Of a DNA stretch of 64,000 bases, positions 43,536-52,729 are shown one piece after another (positions within the stretch are counted from its first letter, which is position 1; every line of letters starts with the position of its first letter). The translations under genes were made by a program, and so were the position numbers. Below the pieces are notes generated by a model, which saw only the letters and a program-made list of their open reading frames with translations, did not search any database and was not told where the DNA came from. Source of the DNA: Sulfurospirillum sp. UCH001 (GTDB taxonomy: Bacteria; Campylobacterota; Campylobacteria; Campylobacterales; Sulfurospirillaceae); contig NZ_AP014723.1 in assembly GCF_001548035.1 (NCBI RefSeq), positions 2,542,001 to 2,606,000 on the forward strand, read 5' to 3'.

Positions 43536-45752
43536 ATGCGAAAAAGCCTAACACAGCTTCTTTTCACCTTTATGGTTATAGGGAGCTGCGTTGCAGGCTA
43601 CTTCCATTTTAGCCCTTTTTGGCAGCCCTTTGAATATAAAATCAAAGATTTGATGCTACAAAGTAGAGGTGAAATCATGGGAGATGATAATATTGTTATC
43701 GTTGATATTGATGAAAAGAGTCTTAAAACTTTAGGACAATGGCCTTGGAGCAGAGATAAAGTTGCCAAACTGCTGCAAAACCTTTCTGATTTTGGTGCAG
43801 CGATTATCGGCTTGGACGTTGTGTTTGCGGAAGCAGATAACAGTTCCCCTCAACACATCTTAAAACAGTTTGGACTTCCTTATGAAAATCTCCCAGATTA
43901 CGATGCTATTCTTGCTCAAACCATCACACAAACACCCACCGTTATGGGTTATGTTTTTGCACTCACACCAGATTTTATAGAACCTGAAGGACATCCTAAA
44001 TCTGCCGCAATCATTATAGAACATGAGCGTCCCGCACACTCCTCTCTTATCAAGCCCTATCGTGCCATTTTAAACATACCCCTTATACAGCAAAAAGCTT
44101 ATTCAAGTGGCTATTTTAACACTATTCCTGACAACGATGGCATTGTACGTAGTATTCCATTGGTGATGGAATACGATGGTGTACTGTACCCTTCACTTAG
44201 TCTTGAAATGATACGCATCGCATTAGGTGAAAAGAAGATCAACATTGTTTATGATGAACGTGGAGTTTCTCAAATTGAAATTGGAGAGCATATCATTCCT
44301 ACCGATTTTTATGGACGTTTGATGGTGAATTATCGTGGAAGCCAGCACAGTTATGAGTATATTTCAGCTGTTGATGTCTATAACAATCATATCAATCCTC
44401 TTCAAGTTAAAGATAAAATTGTCTTAATTGGAACATCTGCCGCAGGATTGCTTGATCTTAGAAGTACTCCTTTTGAGAGCGTTTATGCAGGAGTGGAAGT
44501 ACATGCAAATGCGATCGATAACATTTTACACCAAGACTATATCGCAAAGCCTATTTGGACTGTTGGTGTAGATATTATTAGTCTTTTTGTGGTCTGTTTC
44601 ATCACACTAGCGATTTTATTGCTTCCAAGTGCTTTGTTTAGCTTTATTGCATTGGTTGTATTGAATCTTTGTATTATTTTCATACATTACTATAGTATGA
44701 TTTATCAAGGGGTGTTATTTAACACTATCTTACCGCTTGTAGCCATCAATATACTTTTTATTATTGGACAAGCCATTAACTATTTTCTTGAAATCAGGCA
44801 AAAAGAACTTGTGAAACACAAATTTGCAAGCAAAGTGAGCCCTGCTGTTATGAACAATATTCTCTCAAGCAACAACGATGTTCTAGAAGGTGTTGAAAAA
44901 GAGATTACCATCTTTTTCTCTGATATTCGCAACTTTACAGCTCTTTCAGAAGCGGCAGGAGCTCCAAAGCACCTGATTCACCTTATGAACGCTTATATGG
45001 ACCCTATGAGTCAAATCATTATTCGCGCAGGAGGAACCGTCGATAAGTTTATTGGCGATGCGATTATGGCATACTGGAATGCACCACTCAGTATCGAAAA
45101 CCATGCAGATAAAGCTGTCAGCGCAGCCTTAGAACAACTTCATTATCTCCCAAAACTCAATGCTTTACTTAAAACAAATCCTGAATTTGCGCAAATCGTT
45201 TCTATGTCAGAAGCAAAAACTGTCCCTATCATCGACATTGGTATTGGTATCAATACAGGGCTTGCCATTGTGGGAGAGATGGGTACAAGTAGCCGAAGCG
45301 ATTATACTGTCATCGGCGATGCAATTAATTTAGGTTCTCGTTTGGAATCTTTATGTAAATATTACAACTCTCATCTTACGATTTCAAATTTCACAAAATC
45401 CCTATTGAAGGGCTCTTATATCTTTCGCTTCTTAGATTTAGTAACCGTAAAAGGTAAAAGTGAACCTGTTGAAGTATGGCAAATCCATGACTTTGACACG
45501 CCTCAAAAAGAACCACTCTACAATGTCAGCTATGAAGAACTTCACGAAGAACTCACACTCCACCATGAAGCAATTGCACTTTACAAAGAAGCCCGTTTTT
45601 CTGAGGCTCTTTCTTGCTTTGAAGCGTTACAAAAAAGAGAAAACAAAACCAATGAAGCCATTTATACTATTTACTGCGAACGTTGTTCGCATTACATAGC
45701 GTTTCCACCGGCTTCATTTAATGGCGTTTTTGTGCATACTACAAAAGGATAA
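43536..45752 (+). CDS. CHASE2-domain class III nucleotide cyclase (probable adenylate cyclase)
   Basis: A 738-residue membrane protein. One TM helix near 10-28, a CHASE2 sensor domain outside the membrane (about 35-330), three TM helices (about 340-430), then a class III cyclase domain (about 450-640). Metal-binding Asp463 (FSDIRNF) and Asp508 (KFIGDAI) are present. Lys504 and the YTVIGDAINLGSRLE stretch (Asn and Arg for catalysis) are those of adenylate cyclases. Residues 660-738 form a helical tail with a TPR-like pair (EALSCFEALQKREN). It should make cAMP in response to a periplasmic signal. It sits between the TPR/barrel gene and a gene for an MBL-GAF-HD-GYP protein (2 bases apart). Confidence 0.88.
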   Translation: MRKSLTQLLFTFMVIGSCVAGYFHFSPFWQPFEYKIKDLMLQSRGEIMGDDNIVIVDIDEKSLKTLGQWPWSRDKVAKLLQNLSDFGAAIIGLDVVFAEADNSSPQHILKQFGLPYENLPDYDAILAQTITQTPTVMGYVFALTPDFIEPEGHPKSAAIIIEHERPAHSSLIKPYRAILNIPLIQQKAYSSGYFNTIPDNDGIVRSIPLVMEYDGVLYPSLSLEMIRIALGEKKINIVYDERGVSQIEIGEHIIPTDFYGRLMVNYRGSQHSYEYISAVDVYNNHINPLQVKDKIVLIGTSAAGLLDLRSTPFESVYAGVEVHANAIDNILHQDYIAKPIWTVGVDIISLFVVCFITLAILLLPSALFSFIALVVLNLCIIFIHYYSMIYQGVLFNTILPLVAINILFIIGQAINYFLEIRQKELVKHKFASKVSPAVMNNILSSNNDVLEGVEKEITIFFSDIRNFTALSEAAGAPKHLIHLMNAYMDPMSQIIIRAGGTVDKFIGDAIMAYWNAPLSIENHADKAVSAALEQLHYLPKLNALLKTNPEFAQIVSMSEAKTVPIIDIGIGINTGLAIVGEMGTSSRSDYTVIGDAINLGSRLESLCKYYNSHLTISNFTKSLLKGSYIFRFLDLVTVKGKSEPVEVWQIHDFDTPQKEPLYNVSYEELHEELTLHHEAIALYKEARFSEALSCFEALQKRENKTNEAIYTIYCERCSHYIAFPPASFNGVFVHTTKG

Positions 45753-45754
45753 TC

Positions 45755-48148
45755 ATGAGTCATATTCGCATTCTTGGTGCTCAAGGCAGCAGGTCAAAAG
45801 AGTCTTTTACAACATGTATTCAAGTTACAAAAAACACTCTTATAGACGCTGGCAATATCATGCATGCTCTTGACAATGAAGCCTCATATATTAATCGTAT
45901 CTTTTTCTCTCACGCTCATTTAGATCATATTATTGATACCGCTTTCCTTATTGACAATTTTTTTGCCAATCGTACAGAGACACTTTTACTCTATGGACTT
46001 CCGCATACGATTGAGGCTATAAAAAAACATCTTTTTAACGATGTGCTTTGGCCTGATTTTAGTAAGATTCATCTCGTAAATTCTAAAACTCCAGCGATCA
46101 CCTATGTTGAAATAGAGGCAAACCAAACATATGAGATTGAAGACGGGATTACACTAACACCTTTTTTAGCCAATCATACTGTGCCATGTTGTGGTTATAT
46201 CATTACCCAAAATAACAATAGCCTGCTCTTCTCAGGCGATACATTTCACAATGACGCTCTTTGGCAACTCTTAAACCATAGACAAGACATTAAAACACTG
46301 ATTATTGACGTCTCATTTCCTAACCATTTCAAAAAAATTGCGACTGAGAGCAAACATCTTACACCTCATTTTCTTGCACAAGGAATGGAACAACTGAAAC
46401 GAGATGATTTACATATTTATATTAATCATCTCAAACCTTTTTACGCTGAACATATTATGCAGCAACTTCATGAGATAGGTATCTCAAAAGATGCCATTCT
46501 AAAAGATGGTGAAAGCATAGAACTTGCAACAGGTGTCTTAAAAACATGCACACATACAAGTGTTGATGAACGTGTTCAAAAACTGACTGAAATTGGTACG
46601 GCTCTTTCTGCAAATGAAAATCTAGATGCTCTTTTAGAGATGATTATAGAAGAAGCTAAGAACCTTACAGGCGCAGATGGAGGCACTTTATACCTACTGG
46701 AAAATCATGAACTGCGTTTTAAAGTCATTCGAACAGACTCCTTAGCGATTAAAATGGGTGGGACGAGTGGTAAAATCACCTGGCCACCACTTCCACTCTA
46801 TCTTGAAGATGGAACACCCAACAAAAAAATGGTAGCTGCGACATGTGCACTGGAAGATCGTTTAGTCAATATTCCTGATGTTTATGAGGCGATAGGCTTC
46901 TCCTTTGAAGGGACCAAACAATTCGATCAAGGAACAGGTTATCGCTCCAAATCCATGCTTGTCATTCCTATGAAAAACCATGAACGTGAGATCATTGGCG
47001 TTTTACAACTCATCAACAAGATAGACTCACAAACACAAGAGGTAGTTTCATTTGAAGCAGAAGATGAAAAAATTACGCTCTCTCTTGCTTCACAAGCAGC
47101 CATAGCCATCACAAATACATCGCTCATTCAAGGACTTGAAAATCTTTTGGAATCTTTTCTCAAAAGTATTATTTTTGCTATCAGTAAAAAATCACCCTAC
47201 ACTGCTGGTCACATCAAGCGTATGGTAAAACTCAGTGTTATGATTGCAGAGGCGATCAATAAAGATACAACTTTGTACGCCCATAAACACTTTAGTGCCG
47301 AAGAGATAAAACAGATCAATTTTGCAGCCCTTATGCATGACATTGGAAAACTCGCTACACCAGAACAAATTGTTGACAAAGCAACAAAACTTGAAGCATT
47401 ATGTGATCGAATCAATCTGATTGAAAGTCGTATAAAAACACTTGAAAAAGCTTTATATATACAGCTTTTAGAAGATAAAGTTGCTCTTTTAGAAGGTAGA
47501 CAAACAAATGACATTACCCTTTTAGAAAAAAAATACACGAAAGAGATTCAAACATTACATGAAGCATTTTCACTGATTCAAATCAGCAACAAAGGCGATG
47601 CATTTTTGACAAATGACAAGGTTGCAAAAATCCAAGAATTTGCCAAAAAAGAATGGAAGATTGGAGATGAAAACTATTACATTCTTACAGAAGATGAAGC
47701 ATATCATCTTAGTACACAAAAAGGTACACTAACCACTGAAGAGCGTGAAATTATCAATGCCCATGCAAAACTCAGCGTTGATATTTTAAATCGTCTCCCT
47801 TTCCCCAAAAAATACCAACAGATTCCACAAATTTCAGGAAATCACCATGAAAGAATTAATGGTAAAGGATACCCTCAAGGACTTAAAGGTGATGAAATTA
47901 GTTTTGAAGCACGCATTTTAGCGATTGCCGATATTTTTGAAGCGTTAACGGCTAGTGATAGACCCTATAAATCGAGCATGCCGCTCTCTGTTGCCATGAA
48001 AATTCTCTACTCCATGGCACAAGAAGGAGAACTCGATAAAGAACTTGTTAAATTTTTCTATACCTCAGGTATTTATATGGAATATGCAAAAACCTTTTTA
48101 CCACAACGTTGCATCGATGAAATCACACTAGATTTTCAGAAGCTGTAA
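45755..48148 (+). CDS. MBL-fold, GAF and HD-GYP fusion protein
   Basis: A 797-residue cytoplasmic protein. Residues 1-270 are a metallo-beta-lactamase fold: HxHxDH is His53, His55, Asp57, His58, with further His and an SGDTFHND stretch near 170. The fold type resembles class II cAMP phosphodiesterase or RNase Z-like hydrolases. Residues about 275-450 are a GAF domain (GGTLYLLE). Residues about 465-780 are an HD-GYP domain: His528/Asp529 (HDIGKL), NHHE at 696-699 followed by NGKGYP. A helical insertion of about 100 residues (540-650) separates HDIGK from the HAKLS stretch. HD-GYP proteins degrade c-di-GMP. The MBL part could degrade a nucleotide, perhaps the cyclase product. The gene follows the cyclase gene by 2 bases. 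Confidence 0.85.
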   Translation: MSHIRILGAQGSRSKESFTTCIQVTKNTLIDAGNIMHALDNEASYINRIFFSHAHLDHIIDTAFLIDNFFANRTETLLLYGLPHTIEAIKKHLFNDVLWPDFSKIHLVNSKTPAITYVEIEANQTYEIEDGITLTPFLANHTVPCCGYIITQNNNSLLFSGDTFHNDALWQLLNHRQDIKTLIIDVSFPNHFKKIATESKHLTPHFLAQGMEQLKRDDLHIYINHLKPFYAEHIMQQLHEIGISKDAILKDGESIELATGVLKTCTHTSVDERVQKLTEIGTALSANENLDALLEMIIEEAKNLTGADGGTLYLLENHELRFKVIRTDSLAIKMGGTSGKITWPPLPLYLEDGTPNKKMVAATCALEDRLVNIPDVYEAIGFSFEGTKQFDQGTGYRSKSMLVIPMKNHEREIIGVLQLINKIDSQTQEVVSFEAEDEKITLSLASQAAIAITNTSLIQGLENLLESFLKSIIFAISKKSPYTAGHIKRMVKLSVMIAEAINKDTTLYAHKHFSAEEIKQINFAALMHDIGKLATPEQIVDKATKLEALCDRINLIESRIKTLEKALYIQLLEDKVALLEGRQTNDITLLEKKYTKEIQTLHEAFSLIQISNKGDAFLTNDKVAKIQEFAKKEWKIGDENYYILTEDEAYHLSTQKGTLTTEEREIINAHAKLSVDILNRLPFPKKYQQIPQISGNHHERINGKGYPQGLKGDEISFEARILAIADIFEALTASDRPYKSSMPLSVAMKILYSMAQEGELDKELVKFFYTSGIYMEYAKTFLPQRCIDEITLDFQKL

Positions 48149-48179
48149 GGACTTTAACGATTTTTTAACACGTTTTGGG

Positions 48180-48185
48180 TATAAT
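48180..48185 (+). promoter_or_regulatory. -10 box TATAAT for secG
   Basis: GGGTATAATCC, an extended-type -10 box 40 bases before the ATG of secG and just after the cassette's last stop codon. Confidence 0.55.
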
Positions 48186-48225
48186 CCTTGGTTCTACATT
48201 ATTTTGCAAACAAAGGACATCCCTT

Positions 48226-48561
48226 ATGACCACCGTTTTATTGATTTTACAATTTGTATTAACTGCTATTTTAACTGTATCTGTACTTCTACAAAAAAGC
48301 TCATCTATCGGTCTTGGCGCTTATAGTGGAAGCAATGAATCTCTTTTTGGTGCAAAAGGACCAGCAGGATTTATGGCAAAATTTACATTTATCATTGCAA
48401 CTCTTTTCATTGTAAATACACTTACTTTGGGTTATTTTTACAACCAAGACAAAAAAGTATCTATTGCTGAAGATATCAAAATCGAAAAAAGCGTTGTTCC
48501 AAGTGTTCCAGCACCAGTAACATCTGCTCCAGCAGCCCCTGAAGCACCAGCATCTAAATAA
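48226..48561 (+). CDS. secG: Protein-export membrane subunit SecG
   Basis: A 111-residue protein with two TM helices (about 3-22 and 50-72) and the SecG hallmark LLQKSSSIGLGAYSGSNESLFG between them (in pieces: LLQKSS, GLGAYSG, ESLFG). A Pro/Ala-rich tail follows. It is part of the SecYEG translocon in the inner membrane. I chose ATG 48226 with AAAGGA upstream; the longer frame would start at 48175 with no ribosome site. It leads a gene run with the deacetylase, frr and pyrE. Confidence 0.9.
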   Translation: MTTVLLILQFVLTAILTVSVLLQKSSSIGLGAYSGSNESLFGAKGPAGFMAKFTFIIATLFIVNTLTLGYFYNQDKKVSIAEDIKIEKSVVPSVPAPVTSAPAAPEAPASK

Positions 48562-48567
48562 TCTCGC

Positions 48568-49521
48568 ATGAAATCCTTTTGGCTTGTATTGTGTTTAAGC
48601 GTGATGGTATGGGCAGATGCCCATATCTTCATCTACCATCGTTTTAACGATTCTAGATATCCTACAACCAACACAACGCTCGAAGAACTCCGTAAAGAAT
48701 TTGACTATTTCAAGAAAAATGGCTACAAAGTCATTCCGCTTGAAAAATTAGTAAACGCTCTTCATAATAAAGAAACTATCCCTGATAATTGGGTTGTCCT
48801 TACCATTGATGATAACTATAAAAGCTTTTATGAACATGGTTTAGCACTCTTTAAAGAGTACAACTACCCTTTTTCAATGTTTGTTTACGTGGGAGCAACA
48901 GAGCAGAAATACGGTGATTTTATGAGTTGGAATCAACTAAAAGAAATAGCTAAATATGGCTCTTTAGAGTTTCATTCGATGAATCATCCTCATATGACAG
49001 AATTAAATGATGAAGCATTGAAAAAAGATTTCGATGAAGGGTTGGCACTTTTTGAAAAACGTTTGGGTATTAAACCACGTTACTTCTCTTACCCTTTTGG
49101 TGAGTTCAGCCCACGTGTCAAAAATATAGCCACGAGCTATGGTTTTCAAGCTATTTTAAATCAAACGATGGGCGCAGTAGCTAGCTTTAGCGATCCACTC
49201 GATTTAGACCGTTCTGCTCTTGTAGGTAAAAGCGATTTAGGTGGATTTTTAAAATACAAGGCTCTTGAGACAACATGGTTTGAACCTACGTTTTTAGGAG
49301 AAGATGGTAAACTCACCTCATTGCATGTCAAAGCACAGACCAATGCAACTAAGGGTGGCATATACATTAGCGAACATGGCTATCAAGAGGTCAGTTTAAG
49401 CGATGGTATATTCAAAGCAGAACTTAACAAAATATTGACAAAAGAGCGTACACGCGTTATTGTTTCAGTAGGCAATAAAATCTCAACAAAATTACTTGTC
49501 AAAGACAAGTTTAGTAAATAA
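48568..49521 (+). CDS. Secreted NodB-type polysaccharide deacetylase
   Basis: A 317-residue precursor with a short signal peptide (MVWADA, near residue 16). NodB homology domain: TIDDNYKSF near 85 (two Asp), HSMNHPHM near 137-144 (metal-binding His), SYPFGEFSP near 171. It should remove acetyl groups from a polysaccharide, such as peptidoglycan or an exopolysaccharide, outside the cytoplasm. It follows secG by six bases. The gene after it starts 25 bases on. Confidence 0.85.
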   Translation: MKSFWLVLCLSVMVWADAHIFIYHRFNDSRYPTTNTTLEELRKEFDYFKKNGYKVIPLEKLVNALHNKETIPDNWVVLTIDDNYKSFYEHGLALFKEYNYPFSMFVYVGATEQKYGDFMSWNQLKEIAKYGSLEFHSMNHPHMTELNDEALKKDFDEGLALFEKRLGIKPRYFSYPFGEFSPRVKNIATSYGFQAILNQTMGAVASFSDPLDLDRSALVGKSDLGGFLKYKALETTWFEPTFLGEDGKLTSLHVKAQTNATKGGIYISEHGYQEVSLSDGIFKAELNKILTKERTRVIVSVGNKISTKLLVKDKFSK

Positions 49522-49546
49522 TTTCAACTTACAAAAGAGGTACACA

Positions 49547-50107
49547 ATGGAACTAAGTAAAGTATATGCTGAACAAAAAGAGCATATGGAAAAATGTATT
49601 GCGGCACTTAAACGTGATTTTATGACCATTCGCAGTGGTAAAGTTTCTATTTCAATTTTGGACAATATCCATGTTGATTATTATGGAACACCAACAGGTC
49701 TTAGCCAAGTTGCAACCGTTCTAGCAACCGATGCGACCACGATTACTATTTCTCCTTGGGAGAAAAAAATGCTTAGAGAGATTGAAAAAGCAATTATGCA
49801 AGCAAACATCGGTGTTAACCCAAATAACGATGGCGAAACTATCAAACTTTTCTTCCCTCCGATGACATCAGAACAGAGAAAAGAGGGAGCAAAACAAGCT
49901 AAAACAATGGGTGATAAAGCGAAAGTTGCTATCCGTAATGTACGTAAAGATGCCAACGATCAAGTCAAAAAATTGGAAAAAGATAAACTCATCACTGAAG
50001 ACCAATCTAAAAAAGGTCAAGATGAAGTTCAAAAAATCACTGATGCAACCGTTGCAAAAGTCGATGATCTTGTAAAAGAAAAAGAAGCAGAATTACTTAA
50101 AATTTAA
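49547..50107 (+). CDS. frr: Ribosome recycling factor
   Basis: A 186-residue protein, the standard length. [30 protein letters not shown] (parts near 30-60), SPWEKKM near 74, [21 protein letters not shown] in parts near 94-115, and a coiled coil to the end. It disassembles the terminated ribosome together with EF-G. I chose ATG 49547, with AAAGAGGT before it; the longer frame overlaps the deacetylase gene. Confidence 0.97.
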   Translation: MELSKVYAEQKEHMEKCIAALKRDFMTIRSGKVSISILDNIHVDYYGTPTGLSQVATVLATDATTITISPWEKKMLREIEKAIMQANIGVNPNNDGETIKLFFPPMTSEQRKEGAKQAKTMGDKAKVAIRNVRKDANDQVKKLEKDKLITEDQSKKGQDEVQKITDATVAKVDDLVKEKEAELLKI

Positions 50108-50115
50108 GGGCAACT

Positions 50116-50724
50116 ATGCAAATCGAAAAAATTTATAAAGACGCTAATGCCCTTTTAGAAGGACATTTTCTACTTAGCAGTGGTAAACACTCACGTTACT
50201 ATTTGCAAAGTGCTAAAGTATTGGAAGATCCAAAAGTTGCTGAGCAATTAGCTGTTGAATTAGCAAAAATGATTCAGGCGTCTAATCTTGAAATCGATAC
50301 CATTTGTTCTCCTGCTCTTGGTGGTGTTTTAGCAGGTTATGAACTTGCGCGTGCGCTTGGTAAGCGTTTCATTTTTGCAGAACGCGTCAATGGTGAGATG
50401 ACTATTCGTAGAGGTTTTGAAGTCAAAAAAGGTGAAAAAATCCTTGTTTGTGAAGATATTATCACTACCGGTGGTTCTGCCCTAGAAGCAGCTAAAATTG
50501 CTGAGAATATGGGTGGTGTTATTGTTGGTTTTGCCGCTCTTGCAAATCGTGGTTTTTGTAAACGTGTGGGAAGCAACTTGGAAGGTAAACCTACATGCAA
50601 ACTTCCTAATGATGCACCATTTTTTGCGCTCGCTGATTTTGAATTTGACATTTATGAACCAAGTGAATGCCCTTTGTGCAAAGAGGGAAGCACTGCATAC
50701 AAACCTGGTAGCAGAGGAAATTAA
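50116..50724 (+). CDS. pyrE: Orotate phosphoribosyltransferase
   Basis: A 202-residue protein. [13 protein letters not shown] near 20, [12 protein letters not shown] near 70 and the PRPP loop [16 protein letters not shown] near 112-127 define the type. It joins orotate and PRPP to orotidine 5'-phosphate in UMP synthesis. Two Cys pairs near the C-terminus (CPLCKEG) resemble those of other Campylobacterota PyrE proteins. It lies 8 bases from frr. Confidence 0.96.
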   Translation: MQIEKIYKDANALLEGHFLLSSGKHSRYYLQSAKVLEDPKVAEQLAVELAKMIQASNLEIDTICSPALGGVLAGYELARALGKRFIFAERVNGEMTIRRGFEVKKGEKILVCEDIITTGGSALEAAKIAENMGGVIVGFAALANRGFCKRVGSNLEGKPTCKLPNDAPFFALADFEFDIYEPSECPLCKEGSTAYKPGSRGN

Positions 50725-50730
50725 TTTATA

Positions 50731-51192
50731 ATGCGATGGAGAGCTACCAAGAAAGGCAAAAAAGAGCATAAAAATGCTCTGCCTACTCTTCCATCCATCG
50801 CGCCTTTTCAAAAACGCTTTAAGGCGTTTATCGTAGATTCTTTTATGCTTCTCATGCCAATTCTCTACATTGTGTTTTATCTTGTTTATGGCTCTAGAGA
50901 AGGCTTTGCAGCACATATGCTTCAAGGTTGGCTTCTAATTCTTATTCCATATGGTATTGTCACAACTCTTTTTTTAAAGCGTAGCGGACAAACCCCTGGT
51001 TATAAAGCATATGATCTAATACTGATTGATCTTAAAACACAACAAAAACCTTCTATACTACAACTATGCATACGCTATAGTTTAATGCTTGTAACTCTTT
51101 TTAGTCTTATTGGGCTTTTTATACCTTTGATGCGAAAAGATAGGCTCTCTTTTTACGATATTGGAAGTCATAGTGCTCCTGTTTGTAAGTGA
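50731..51192 (+). CDS. RDD-family membrane protein
   Basis: A 153-residue protein with three or four TM helices. The motif around AFIVDSFMLL (RDD-like Arg-Asp-Asp region, here with Lys-Ala-Phe-Ile-Val-Asp) is near residue 30, then GQTPGYKAYDLILID near 88-103 and DRLSFYDIGS near the end, all typical of the RDD family. Members are linked to transport or salt tolerance. It follows pyrE by six bases and may share its transcript. Confidence 0.8.
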   Translation: MRWRATKKGKKEHKNALPTLPSIAPFQKRFKAFIVDSFMLLMPILYIVFYLVYGSREGFAAHMLQGWLLILIPYGIVTTLFLKRSGQTPGYKAYDLILIDLKTQQKPSILQLCIRYSLMLVTLFSLIGLFIPLMRKDRLSFYDIGSHSAPVCK

Positions 51193-51198
51193 GCATGC

Positions 51199-52290
51199 AT
51201 GATCTTTTTTAAAATTTCTGGTTTTTTCTTTTTTTATTTCGTCGTTACGGGCGTTTACGTCATTTTCATGCCAAAGATTTTACTCCTACTTGGTTACAGC
51301 GCACCCCAAATCGGGGCTATCTTTGCACTAGCTCCTCTTATGCGTTTTTTTGTTCCTTTTTTCTTTCTCAAACATTTTGAACTAACACAAAAAGTCTTTT
51401 ATACAGCCCTTGGAGGGGCACTTTTTTCCATTGTAATGTTTTATCCAACCATTCATCACTTCTATCTTTTTATGCTTCCAAATATGCTCCTAGGAGCCTG
51501 TTTAGGGATGATTTTGCCTTATGTTGAAACCTATGCAATGGAGCACTTGCAAAAAGAGCGTTTTGGCAGATCACGTCTTTTTGGCTCTATTGGTTTTATG
51601 CTTATTGGTATTATCCTTGCACGTCATTTGGAAGATTACACCAATGGACTGCATTATTTGTTACTTGGTATTAGTTTAACTGCTTTTTTTGCTTACTGGC
51701 TTACCAAAAACAATACTCACTTTGCAAATACAGATGCCAAAAAAGAGGAACCTTTTCACTTTTTTCACCTAAAGTATTTATGGCTTAGCCTCTTTCTTTT
51801 ACAAGTTAGTTTTGGCGCATTTTATAACTTCTTTACCATTTATGAAACAGCGCATGGCATTAGCCTTGAAACGACCAGTTATTTATGGGCTTTTGGTGTT
51901 ATTTGCGAAATTATACTCTTCTATTTTCAAGCGCCATTGCTTCAACGATTTAGTCTTTTAGCCTTAGTGAAATTAGGCGTATTTCTTACGGCACTTCGTT
52001 GGTTTTTACTCTTTGCCTTTCCTTCATCACTCTTTATCTCGTATGCAGCACAATCTTTGCATGCATTTAGCTTTGCCTTGCATCATACGGCCGCTCTAAG
52101 CCTTTTATATACGTTTTATGCACACAAAAAACTTGCAGCTCAATTTTATTATGGTTTTTCATTTGGGTTAGGAGGCTTTGTAGGCGCCTTGATGGCTGGG
52201 TATTTTTATGGGGAATATCTCTACTTATACGCGAGTTTTATTGCATTACTCTCACTTGTAAGCTTAGTGCTTTTCAAGGAGAAAGAATAA
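51199..52290 (+). CDS. Major facilitator superfamily transporter (MFS_1-like)
   Basis: A 363-residue membrane protein with about twelve hydrophobic helices but shorter loops than usual. LLLGYSAPQIGAIFALAPLMRFF near 29-51 (in parts) and RFGRSRLFGSIGFMLIG near 121-137 correspond to the MFS_1-like/phenylpropionate-permease type (Arg-rich loop between TM4 and TM5). The substrate is not known. It follows the RDD gene by 6 bases and overlaps the convergent fliL-like gene by 17 bases. Confidence 0.82.
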   Translation: MIFFKISGFFFFYFVVTGVYVIFMPKILLLLGYSAPQIGAIFALAPLMRFFVPFFFLKHFELTQKVFYTALGGALFSIVMFYPTIHHFYLFMLPNMLLGACLGMILPYVETYAMEHLQKERFGRSRLFGSIGFMLIGIILARHLEDYTNGLHYLLLGISLTAFFAYWLTKNNTHFANTDAKKEEPFHFFHLKYLWLSLFLLQVSFGAFYNFFTIYETAHGISLETTSYLWAFGVICEIILFYFQAPLLQRFSLLALVKLGVFLTALRWFLLFAFPSSLFISYAAQSLHAFSFALHHTAALSLLYTFYAHKKLAAQFYYGFSFGLGGFVGALMAGYFYGEYLYLYASFIALLSLVSLVLFKEKE

Positions 52291-52729
52291 AGTTTTTAAT
52301 ATAAATTGTTTCTATTTCATATCCAAACGTACTTTCTAACATATCAATCAACTCTTCTTTAAGACGCTCTTTCCCACTCACTGTTTCCAAACCATTGGCA
52401 TCCATAGCATTAAGATACTGTAGTACGGAATTTCTTACATTATCCATATTGTTTTGAAGTGCCTTTTTACTATTGGCATTTTTCAGTTTTAACGCAATAT
52501 CGGCTTTGAGAATTTTGTATTTTTGTGAGCGAATATTGATATAGATCGTATCAAGACTCAGTTCTTTGACATCCGTACTGGTGTTAGTAGCGCGTTTTGT
52601 GCTAGGAGAAGAGGTATATGAAGGGGTACTATTGTCATCGTTTAACATATAGTTAATCGTAAAAAAACCTACAATAATCAATAAAAGAATAAAACCTAAA
52701 GAAATTTTGAGTAGTTTTTCATTAAACAT
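52274..52729 (-). CDS. FliL-like membrane protein
   Basis: A 151-residue protein with an N-terminal TM helix (7-27), a Ser/Thr/Asp-rich linker (30-55), and a domain of FliL type: LKADIALKL near 80, a long helix with NVRNSVLQYL, GKERLKEELIDMLESTFGYEIE near 118-139 (in parts) and the final IYIKNFILSP. FliL sits at the flagellar basal body near the stator. It is last in a lemA-DUF3137-fliL-like group, away from other flagellar genes, so it may be a second FliL or a non-flagellar relative. Its start abuts the stop of the DUF3137 gene. Confidence 0.75.
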   Translation of the reverse strand: MFNEKLLKISLGFILLLIIVGFFTINYMLNDDNSTPSYTSSPSTKRATNTSTDVKELSLDTIYINIRSQKYKILKADIALKLKNANSKKALQNNMDNVRNSVLQYLNAMDANGLETVSGKERLKEELIDMLESTFGYEIETIYIKNFILSP

